DNA of 8,653 bases from Desulfobacteraceae bacterium (GTDB taxonomy: Bacteria > Desulfobacterota > Desulfobacteria > Desulfobacterales > Desulfobacteraceae). The notes beneath the pieces were generated by a model. The model saw only the letters and a program-made list of their open reading frames with translations, ran no database searches and had not been told where the DNA came from. Location of the stretch: positions 1 through 8,653 of the forward strand of contig JAFLJU010000568.1 in NCBI GenBank assembly GCA_022712835.1. The letters run 5' to 3'. This document shows, piece by piece, positions 1 to 6,007 of the stretch. A program made the translations under genes and the position numbers. Every line of letters starts with the position of its first letter. The first letter of the stretch is position 1.

Positions 1-1965
1 GTTCTGATCCCCCGGTTTGTGGATGTTCAGCAGTATAAACCCATGATAGAAGAGCTGGTCACAGAGCAGACCGGCCGCTCCTTTTCCATGGGGGACGATA
101 TTGAGTTATCTGTCTTTCCCTGGGTGGGGGTGAGTCTTTCCGACCTTCGTCTTGGCAGCCCCAAGGGATTTGAAAACAGGGATATGATTACCGTGAACCG
201 GTTTGAAGTCCGGCTCAAAGTGATGCCCCTGCTGTCCCGGCAGGTCGAGGTGTCCACCTTTGTGGTGGATACGCCCCGGTTTTTTCTGGAAAAATCCAAG
301 AACGGAAAGGGTAACTGGGAAAATATCGGGCCCGATGCAGGGAAAAAGAAAGCTGCTCAAACAAAAGAGACTGAAAAACAGGATACGGTTGCCAGCCCCG
401 CCGACGAGAAATTTTCCATTGAATCCTTTCTGGTGGAAAATTTTTCCATTTTAAATGGGCTTATTTCCTATGTGGATAAGACCACGGGGGTGAAAAAAGA
501 GATCTCGGATTTTAACCTGAATTTGTCTGATATCAGTTTTGACAAGCCTATCGGGGTGAAGTTGTCTGCAAAATTTGATGGAAAACCCGTTTCCCTGAAA
601 GGCATGGCAGGACCTGTGGGTAAAGAGCCGGGAAAACAGGATCTGAATCTTGATATGACCCTTGAACTTCTGGAACAATTGAGTATTCAGCTGAAAGGGA
701 AGATCAGTCAACCCATGGGTGCGCCTAAAATGGTCCTTGACCTGGATATTGCCTCTTTTTCACCCAGAAAACTTCTGGACGCTTTGGGGCAGCCTTTTCC
801 CGTGAATACGGCAGACCCTAAAGTGCTGGACAAACTTTCCCTGACAGCAAAAATTGAGGGCAATGCCAAGGCGATCTCCATTTCAAATGGTGTTTTGGGT
901 TTGGATGATTCCAAGCTCACGTTTCGGGCCGATGCCAAGGCCTTTGATAAGCCGGATCTTAAATTCGACCTGGTTCTGGACAGCATTGATCTGGACCGGT
1001 ATCTGCCGCCCAAACAAGCGGGGGAAAATCAGCAAGGCTCTGGGCAGGAACCCGTTGTTAAGAAAGACGGTCCACAGAAACGAACAGATTACGGGCCCTT
1101 GAGAAAACTTTTGCTGGATGGCAATATTAAAGTGGGCAGCCTCAAGGTGGCCAATGTAAAAATCCAGGATTTCCTGGTCCATGTGACCGCTAAAAACGGG
1201 GTGATCGATCTGGATCCCCTGAGCCTGAACCTATACCAGGGAAGCATCTCTTCCAAAACCCGCCTGGATGTCCGGGGCCAAGAACCCGTTACCCGGGTGA
1301 CGTTGGATGCCAAAGGGATACAGGCCATGCCCCTGCTCAAGGATGCCCTTGAAAAAGAAATTCTTGAAGGGACGTTAATGGCCACCATCACCATGGGGGT
1401 TACCGGGGAGAGTCCGGATAGGATCAAAAGCAGTCTTGGGGGCAAGGGGGAAGTAAAATTTGTTGACGGTGCCATTGTGGGCATCGATATTGCCAATTCG
1501 GTTCGCAATGCCGCTGCCGGTATAGGTCTTGGGGAAACCCCGGCAAAAAAACCCCGGACGGATTTTGCCGAGTTGAATATTCCCTTTTCAGCAGACAAGG
1601 GGGTTGTGACTATCCCGGGGGCCAGTCTCATTTCTCCACTTGTCCGTCTTGGGGCCAAGGGAACTGCCGACCTGGTAAAAGAGGCACTGGACTTTCGGGT
1701 GGAGCCTAAGTTTGTGGCCACTTTAAAAGGTCAGGGAGATACCGAAGAAAGATCGGGGCTGTTAATCCCGTTAATTATCACAGGATCCTTTGATTCTCCC
1801 AAGATACGGCCCGATCTAAAGGCCATGATCGGCGGCAAGTTGCCAGATGGAGAAAGTATTAAACAAATACTTAATACAAACGGGGGGTCCGATACGGATG
1901 GAAAATCGGTTGAGGATAACGCCAAGGGTCTGTTAAAAGGATTTTTTCCGGTCAAAAAAGAGTAA
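1..1965 (+). CDS. AsmA family protein, 5'-truncated by window edge
   Basis: The reading frame is open from base 1 to the TAA at 1963-1965 (654 codons visible). A GTG at 19 could start translation, but in-frame codons before it read VLIPRF and join smoothly to VDVQQYKP. This matches the usual AsmA N-terminus, where a short membrane anchor ends in a proline and is followed by a 'D-x-x-x-Y-K-P' segment, so the true start lies upstream of the window. The early EQTGR segment, the VFPWVGVSLSDLRLG strand and the C-terminal GSFDSPKIRPDL ending are typical of AsmA/AsmA-like proteins. Repeating amphipathic beta-strand patterns fill most of the chain. Two charged, low-complexity linkers are visible, at about residues 112-135 (nt 334-405) and 337-365 (nt 1009-1095). 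Family members are inner-membrane-anchored, mostly periplasmic proteins linked to outer-membrane assembly and, for the large ones, phospholipid transport. The exact role here is unknown. It is the first visible gene of a plus-strand cluster. Confidence 0.88.
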   Translation, partial: VLIPRFVDVQQYKPMIEELVTEQTGRSFSMGDDIELSVFPWVGVSLSDLRLGSPKGFENRDMITVNRFEVRLKVMPLLSRQVEVSTFVVDTPRFFLEKSKNGKGNWENIGPDAGKKKAAQTKETEKQDTVASPADEKFSIESFLVENFSILNGLISYVDKTTGVKKEISDFNLNLSDISFDKPIGVKLSAKFDGKPVSLKGMAGPVGKEPGKQDLNLDMTLELLEQLSIQLKGKISQPMGAPKMVLDLDIASFSPRKLLDALGQPFPVNTADPKVLDKLSLTAKIEGNAKAISISNGVLGLDDSKLTFRADAKAFDKPDLKFDLVLDSIDLDRYLPPKQAGENQQGSGQEPVVKKDGPQKRTDYGPLRKLLLDGNIKVGSLKVANVKIQDFLVHVTAKNGVIDLDPLSLNLYQGSISSKTRLDVRGQEPVTRVTLDAKGIQAMPLLKDALEKEILEGTLMATITMGVTGESPDRIKSSLGGKGEVKFVDGAIVGIDIANSVRNAAAGIGLGETPAKKPRTDFAELNIPFSADKGVVTIPGASLISPLVRLGAKGTADLVKEALDFRVEPKFVATLKGQGDTEERSGLLIPLIITGSFDSPKIRPDLKAMIGGKLPDGESIKQILNTNGGSDTDGKSVEDNAKGLLKGFFPVKKE

Positions 1966-2002
1966 CAATGGCAGTTGATGCAGCACAAGGAGAGAATAAA
2001 AA

Positions 2003-2761
2003 ATGATAGGAAAATATACCGGTATTGGCCTAAGCCTCGCCATTTTTCTTTTGTCAATTGTGTCGGTTTATGGGGGGAATTCATGGCTTGAAAAGGGGAG
2101 CGATACCCTTAAATCCTTTGGCGTGACAGAAGAAAAGACCACTACTTTGTCTGGGACAGGATTGCCCATGGATGAGATTGCCGCAGGCCTTAAGGAAGCA
2201 CTCCGGGTGGGGTCTGAAAATGTGGTGGGAAAATTGAGTGCCACCAATGGGTTTAACACGGATGACGCTATTCACATCCCTCTGCCGGAAAGTCTGTCCA
2301 TGGTGAAAATGGCATTGGATAAGGTGGGGTATGCCTCTCTGACCGATGATCTGGAATTAAAATTGAACCGGGCGGCAGAAGCGGCCACGCCCCAGGCAAA
2401 AGATCTTTTTCTGGATGCCATTACGGCCATGAGTTTTGAGAATGTCCAGGAAATTTATAAAGGGGCCGATGATGCCGCCACCCAGTATTTCAAGGAAAAA
2501 ATGTCCCCGGGGCTGGCTCTGGCAATGAAACCGGTTATTGACGACACCCTGTCCCAGGTGGGGGCTGTACAGGCCTATGATGCCATGATGGGTCAGTATA
2601 AAGCCCTTCCCTTTGTACCTGATGTGAAATCCAACCTGACCCAATATGTGGTTGACAAGGGCATGGATGGTATTTTCCATTATATGGCCGTTGAAGAAAA
2701 AGCCATTCGCCAGGATCCGATCAAGCGGACTACCCAATTGTTGCAGAAGGTATTTAATTGA
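2003..2761 (+). CDS. DUF4197 domain-containing protein, exported
   Basis: A 252-residue protein. The ATG at 2003 is preceded by a strong AAGGAGA (1987-1993) about nine bases upstream. The N-terminus (MIGKYTG, then a hydrophobic run to about residue 23, ending VYGG) looks like a Sec signal peptide. There is no lipobox cysteine, so it is probably periplasmic and soluble. The mature part follows the DUF4197 family closely: a GLKEALRVG helix near residue 62, an IPLPESL motif near 92, LNRAAEAATPQAKDLFLDAI near 121-140, DDAATQYFKEK near 156-166, and a C-terminal DGIFHYMAVEEKAIRQDP followed by LLQKVF. Length is normal for the family. The family's biochemical function is not known to me. It starts 37 bases after the AsmA-family gene and ends 24 bases before the nuclease gene, so co-transcription is likely. 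Pairing with an AsmA-type protein suggests an envelope role, which is inference only. Confidence 0.9.
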   Translation: MIGKYTGIGLSLAIFLLSIVSVYGGNSWLEKGSDTLKSFGVTEEKTTTLSGTGLPMDEIAAGLKEALRVGSENVVGKLSATNGFNTDDAIHIPLPESLSMVKMALDKVGYASLTDDLELKLNRAAEAATPQAKDLFLDAITAMSFENVQEIYKGADDAATQYFKEKMSPGLALAMKPVIDDTLSQVGAVQAYDAMMGQYKALPFVPDVKSNLTQYVVDKGMDGIFHYMAVEEKAIRQDPIKRTTQLLQKVFN

Positions 2762-2785
2762 TATTGAACTGAAAATGAGGTGACT

Positions 2786-4366
2786 ATGGAATTTAAATTT
2801 TTTGGTGCAGCAGGTGAGGTAACCGGGTCCATGCATCTTCTGGACACGGGAAATGATCAAATTCTATTTGATTGCGGTATGTTCCAGGGCAGAAGAAAGG
2901 AGAGTGCCGAAAAAAACAAGAAATTTGGTCTGGACCGGTCTAAAATAACCAACATGGTGTTGTCCCATGCCCATATTGATCATTCCGGCCGGATCCCCAT
3001 GCTGACAGCAGAAGGTTTCAACGGCAGAATTATCACCACCCGCCCCACCAAAGATGCCCTGGAGTATATGCTTATGGACAGCGGTCATATCCAGGAATCA
3101 GACGCCCAATACCTGAACTATAAATCCCTGCGCTCCTTTCTCTACAGCCAGGAACAGAACAAGCGAAATAAGAACATCAGTCACAAAGAAAAAAACGATA
3201 TTAAAAAACTCTTGAAAAAGAGTCCCTATGAATTGGATGCAACGGTCATTGCCAAACTCCAGAAAGACCATGGTCTTAAACGCGTTTCCCCGCTTTATAC
3301 CATGGACCAGGCCCAGAAGTCCCTGGAATATATAGACGGATACCCCTTTGGGACACCGGTGACCATTGGAAAGGATACCACGGTGAAATTTTATGTGGCC
3401 GGCCATATTCTGGGGTCTGCTTTTTCCCTGGTCACGGTCAAACAGGCGGATAGAACCTGTCGGATCCTGTATACCGGGGATGTGGGGCGGTTCGGCAAAC
3501 CCATTCTCAAGGATCCCACGCTTGAGTTTGACGAAGAGGACCGGGATATTGATCTGCTGATCACTGAAAGTACCTATGGGGATCGGGAGCATGACCCGGT
3601 TGACGATTTGGGGGACAGCCTTAAAACGGTGCTGATCGAAACCTTTAAACGAGGCGGGTCCGTGGTTATCCCTTCATTTGCTTTTGGCCGTACCCAGGAA
3701 ATTATTTATATGCTCCATGAGCTTTATGAATCCGGCCAGGTTCCTCGAAAACCCATCTATGTGGACAGCCCCCTGGCTTCCAATCTCACCACTGTATTTG
3801 GGGAACATCCGGAAAGCTATGACAAGGAGACCCATAAGACCTTTCTGGAAAAAGGATTGAATCCCTTTTATTTTGACAAGATTAAATTTGTGGCAAGTGT
3901 GGAAGAATCCATGCGGCTGAACCGGGATGAGAGTCCCCACGTGGTGATTTCCGCATCGGGCATGTGTGAGGCTGGCCGGATTCTCCATCATTTGCGGTAT
4001 AAAATTCATGATCCCAAAAATACTATTTTGCTGGTGGGGTATATGGCCCAGCATACTCTTGGGCGACGCATTGAAGAGATGGGCATGGCTGTTGCCAATG
4101 GCGAAGGTGCTTCCCAGGAACCCCTGGAAGTAAAGATACTGGGGAAATCTTACCCTTTGAAGGCCCGGGTGGCTAAAATAGGCGGGTTCTCCGCCCATGG
4201 GGACAAGCATGAGCTTGAGCGCATCATCACCGGGTCCAATCTGAATATCAAAAAAATCGGCATTGTCCATGGAGAGAAAGATCAAAGCCGGGCATTTGAA
4301 AAACGGCTCCAGGAGAAAGGCTATGACACCTTTATCCCGGCCCCGGGTGATAGGGTTAGTTTCTAA
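2786..4366 (+). CDS. MBL-fold/beta-CASP RNA-processing exonuclease family protein
   Basis: A 526-residue metallo-beta-lactamase with a beta-CASP domain, the CPSF-73/YSH1-like family of RNA nucleases. Metal-site motifs are complete: HAHIDH at residues 61-66, AGH with His207, TGD with Asp232, beta-CASP motif A (ESTYGD, 261-266), motif B region ASGMCEAG (390-397), motif C GGFSAHGD (466-473, His471) and VHGE with His495. It should therefore be an active two-zinc phosphodiesterase, probably cytoplasmic, acting on RNA; the substrate is inferred from the family. The ATG at 2786 is chosen because GAGG at 2777-2780 sits five bases upstream and the product opens MEFKFFGAAGEVTGS as homologues do. A GTG at 2780 would add two residues but overlaps that ribosome binding site. 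Bacterial relatives are often about 430-470 residues. The extra length comes largely from a lysine-rich stretch at about 111-168 and a shorter one near 430-450. It is the last gene of the plus-strand cluster. Confidence 0.93.
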   Translation: MEFKFFGAAGEVTGSMHLLDTGNDQILFDCGMFQGRRKESAEKNKKFGLDRSKITNMVLSHAHIDHSGRIPMLTAEGFNGRIITTRPTKDALEYMLMDSGHIQESDAQYLNYKSLRSFLYSQEQNKRNKNISHKEKNDIKKLLKKSPYELDATVIAKLQKDHGLKRVSPLYTMDQAQKSLEYIDGYPFGTPVTIGKDTTVKFYVAGHILGSAFSLVTVKQADRTCRILYTGDVGRFGKPILKDPTLEFDEEDRDIDLLITESTYGDREHDPVDDLGDSLKTVLIETFKRGGSVVIPSFAFGRTQEIIYMLHELYESGQVPRKPIYVDSPLASNLTTVFGEHPESYDKETHKTFLEKGLNPFYFDKIKFVASVEESMRLNRDESPHVVISASGMCEAGRILHHLRYKIHDPKNTILLVGYMAQHTLGRRIEEMGMAVANGEGASQEPLEVKILGKSYPLKARVAKIGGFSAHGDKHELERIITGSNLNIKKIGIVHGEKDQSRAFEKRLQEKGYDTFIPAPGDRVSF

Positions 4367-4387
4367 CTATCGATAGGTAAAAATGCT

Positions 4388-4900
4388 TTATCGCAAAATG
4401 GCGGTTCCCGAATCCACGGCGAGAACCGTCATTTTACTTCCCACCATGTTTTCAATGGCAAAGGGAAACCTGAGCTGTTGCATCTGGGGGTGCAGGGCAA
4501 AAAAATGGGTGGCAAATGCTCCCAAAAGTTTGCTGTAAAAAGGGCTTGCCTTCCCGGTTGTCGCCTCATGATTAAAATCGATGAGATACTCGACCCTGGC
4601 AATCCCTTGATCCATCTCCATATTTGCTGCAATAAAAGGGGTTTTGGGATTTCCATTAAACAGGGCGATCATGGAAAAATCACAGGCCGCATATGCATTA
4701 AGATATGCGGTTACTTGTTGGGGACCAAGGGTCTTTACCCCCTGGTTGATACAGGTTCCCTTGGCAATGATAAAATTTAGATTTTTTTCCAGAACATAGC
4801 CTTCAAACCGTTTGAACAGGCTTTCCTGCTTGTCTTTTCCTTCTGTTATATCGGTCAGTTTCCACATGTTTTGTCTGCTTTCTTTAGGTCGGTTTATCAT
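4388..4900 (-). CDS. Hypothetical protein, 170 aa, family not recognised
   Basis: I do not recognise this protein. The minus-strand frame runs from an ATG at 4898-4900 to a TAA at 4388-4390. A second ATG at 4865-4867 would give 159 residues (MWKLTDITEG...). Neither start has a convincing ribosome binding site, so the start is uncertain. No signal peptide or membrane segment is visible. The N-terminal third is charged (KDKQESLFKRFEGYVLEK). The rest alternates hydrophobic strand-like segments (NFIIAKGT, FSMIALFNG, ARVEYLIDF, MTVLAVDSGTAIL) with helix-like ones, suggesting a small cytoplasmic alpha/beta fold. It carries only two cysteines and no clear catalytic motif. It begins 55 bases after the lysR gene on the same strand, so the two may be co-transcribed, and it converges on the beta-CASP gene with only 21 bases between stops. 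Codon use and composition resemble the neighbours, so I take it as a real gene. Confidence 0.72.
   Translation of the reverse strand: MINRPKESRQNMWKLTDITEGKDKQESLFKRFEGYVLEKNLNFIIAKGTCINQGVKTLGPQQVTAYLNAYAACDFSMIALFNGNPKTPFIAANMEMDQGIARVEYLIDFNHEATTGKASPFYSKLLGAFATHFFALHPQMQQLRFPFAIENMVGSKMTVLAVDSGTAILR
4395..4435 (+). terminator. Putative intrinsic terminator of the AsmA-DUF4197-beta-CASP transcript
   Basis: The left arm AAAATGGCGGTTC (4395-4407) pairs with the right arm GAACCGTCATTTT (4423-4435). In plus-strand RNA the single non-Watson-Crick position (4401/4429) is a G-U wobble, giving 13 continuous pairs. Two more pairs (4409-4410 with 4420-4421) lie beyond one mismatch. The right arm ends in ATTTT, serving as a short U-tract. 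It starts 28 bases after the stop of the beta-CASP gene. In the minus-strand RNA the same position is a C/A mismatch and the hairpin would fall before that gene's stop codon, so plus-strand termination is the better reading. The U-tract is short, which limits confidence. Confidence 0.55.
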
Positions 4901-4955
4901 TCGGGTTTATCGGTCATTGTATCGCTTGCCAGGTATCCTGTCAGTTTTCCTTTGC

Positions 4956-5852
4956 TTAATCAACACCAAATTCAGAGGGTTTGAGCAGGCTTAGATAGTC
5001 CACCAAGGCTTTGTTCCTTTGAAATGTCAGTTTATCCCGCTTTATAAAAATATTAAAGTGGTCTGCCCCGGGCTTGATATGGGGAAAAGGATCGATTAAT
5101 ACATTTTCTTCAAGCTCTCTTAGAACCGTGTATTTGGGGACAAATCCAATCCCTAAGCCAGAGATAGCCCCATTGATAATGCCCCGGATATGGTTGATCT
5201 GGATCACATTCTTCAGACAGCGCCTTTTCTCTTCAGGGATGGCCGTCATAAAATTTTGCCACCATTCCAGATGCTTGTCATTGGACAGGATATTGATTCG
5301 TTCAAGATCTTCCACCAACCTTATTTTGTGTTTCCTGACAAATGCAGGGGAGGCAATGGTGATATATCGCTCCTGGAAAAGATAAATTTTGGCAAGGTTT
5401 GGCAGCAGATGTTCCTTGCAGTCAATGATTAGATCCACTTCATCCTCAACCAGGGGTGTTTCAAGATGATGGGAAAATAAAAAGTCCAGGAGTATATCCG
5501 GATGGGCATCCAGGAAGGCTTTGATGTGATTGATCAGGATGCTGGTACCGAACTCCACGGTACTGCCGATGCGGATACGAACCTTGGCTTCCCGTTTGAA
5601 TCTGGCGATATCCTGGTCGGCCCTCTCTATTTCATAAAAAATTTTTTCACAGGAGGCAAACAGGGTGAGACCAGCATCGGTGAGCACAATGGTTTTTCCT
5701 TTTCGTTGGAGCAGAGGGGTGTCAACCGAAGCCTCCAGCTTTTTGATGGCGTGGCTCACCGCTGACTGGGTGACAAACAAAAGATTGGCGGCTTTGGTAA
5801 AGCTTTTTACCTTTGCCAGGAAGAAAAATGTTTTTAGGTGGTAGAGGTCCAT
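4956..5852 (-). CDS. LysR family transcriptional regulator
   Basis: A 298-residue protein of standard LysR length. The ATG at 5850-5852 has an AAGGA ribosome binding site six to ten bases upstream on the minus strand. Residues 1-60 form the winged helix-turn-helix: MDLYHLKTFFFLAKVKSFTKAA, then TQSAVSHAIKKLE as recognition helix, then PLLQRKGKTIVLTDAG as wing. Residues about 60-88 form the linker helix (FASCEKIFYEIERADQDIARF). The rest is the periplasmic-binding-like effector domain, including RIRIGSTVEFGTSIL near 92-106 and GAISGLGIGFVPKYTVLREL near 233-252. It is transcribed divergently from the ALDH7/ALDH4 gene pair and faces a 40-bp palindrome in the shared intergenic region. Control of those genes, and of itself, is therefore likely. 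The inducer cannot be read from the sequence; a lysine- or proline-derived metabolite is a reasonable guess. Confidence 0.95.
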   Translation of the reverse strand: MDLYHLKTFFFLAKVKSFTKAANLLFVTQSAVSHAIKKLEASVDTPLLQRKGKTIVLTDAGLTLFASCEKIFYEIERADQDIARFKREAKVRIRIGSTVEFGTSILINHIKAFLDAHPDILLDFLFSHHLETPLVEDEVDLIIDCKEHLLPNLAKIYLFQERYITIASPAFVRKHKIRLVEDLERINILSNDKHLEWWQNFMTAIPEEKRRCLKNVIQINHIRGIINGAISGLGIGFVPKYTVLRELEENVLIDPFPHIKPGADHFNIFIKRDKLTFQRNKALVDYLSLLKPSEFGVD

Positions 5853-5868
5853 GGGTTCCTTATGTATG

Positions 5869-5908
5869 AGTAAAATTCATGATAATTAGAAATATTATGA
5901 ATTTTACT
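5869..5908. promoter_or_regulatory. 40-bp near-perfect palindrome, candidate LysR operator
   Basis: AGTAAAATTCAT (5869-5880) and ATGAATTTTACT (5897-5908) are perfect 12-base inverted repeats. Inside them ATA (5882-5884) also pairs with TAT (5893-5895), with one mismatch between the two blocks. The dyad centre is between 5888 and 5889. It lies 17 to 56 bases upstream of the lysR start and about 100 bases upstream of the ALDH7 start, the classic place for a LysR-type site. Its even-length symmetry does not coincide exactly with a single canonical T-N11-A box, so it may comprise more than one half-site. It also overlaps a weak candidate lysR promoter (minus strand TTGGGG at 5914-5919, 16-base spacer, TAATAT at 5892-5897), consistent with autoregulation. 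Confidence 0.7.
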
Positions 5909-5930
5909 TTATGCCCCAAGGGCTTATATT
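5903..5930 (+). promoter_or_regulatory. Possible sigma-70 promoter for the ALDH7-ALDH4 genes
   Basis: TTTACT at 5903-5908 (four of six matches to TTGACA) and TATATT at 5925-5930 (five of six to TATAAT) are separated by 16 bases. The -35-like element is the end of the right arm of the palindrome, so a bound regulator would contact or block polymerase. The match is modest and the region is AT-rich, so this is a tentative call. Confidence 0.35.
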
Positions 5931-5955
5931 ACAAGAACTAACTATTTTTCAATAA

Positions 5956-5968
5956 CCGGCATGGCCGG
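5956..5968 (+). other. Small GC hairpin in the ALDH7 leader
   Basis: CCGGC and GCCGG form a perfect five-base-pair stem around an ATG triloop, in otherwise AT-rich leader DNA. The ATG in the loop opens a seven-codon frame (MAGVSYI) whose TGA (5982-5984) overlaps the in-frame upstream ATG at 5981. The hairpin would hide the GGAG at 5967-5970 that could serve the 5981 start, which supports the downstream start at 6008. Any regulatory role is speculative. Confidence 0.35.
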
Positions 5969-5997
5969 AGTTTCATATATATGACTTTATGGAAAAC

Positions 5998-6003
5998 AAG
6001 GAG
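5998..6003 (+). promoter_or_regulatory. Ribosome binding site deciding the ALDH7 start
   Basis: AAGGAG lies four bases before the ATG at 6008. It is a better Shine-Dalgarno sequence than the GGAG ten bases before the alternative in-frame ATG at 5981. The protein starting at 6008 also matches the usual N-terminal length of the family. Confidence 0.6.
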
Positions 6004-6007
6004 CCCC

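Noticed and set aside
19..21. GTG as the start of the AsmA-family gene
   Set aside because: The frame is open to base 1 and the upstream codons fit the end of the usual N-terminal membrane anchor, so the gene is cut by the window edge.
1089..1721. Long open frame (210 codons) on the minus strand inside the AsmA-family gene
   Set aside because: It lies wholly antisense to a well-supported gene, its product is unlike any family I know, and it has the low-complexity Ser/Pro/Arg composition typical of antisense frames.
3674..4285. 203-codon minus-strand frame inside the beta-CASP gene
   Set aside because: It is antisense to the conserved motifs A to C of the nuclease and shows His/Phe-rich shadow composition with no plausible domain.
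4355..4367. GTTAG-TTT-CTAAC inverted repeat over the beta-CASP stop codon
   Set aside because: A five-pair AT-rich stem is weak, is not followed by a T-run, and is overshadowed by the 13-pair hairpin at 4395-4435.
4367..4376. Ten-base perfect palindrome CTATCGATAG just after the beta-CASP stop
   Set aside because: It is too short to be significant alone, has no loop for a stable hairpin, and has no second copy that would suggest an attachment or transposition site.
4891..4911. GGTTTATC direct repeat near the start of the 170-residue protein
   Set aside because: Eight bases repeated once is easily chance and there is no palindromic half-site structure, so it is mentioned only as context.
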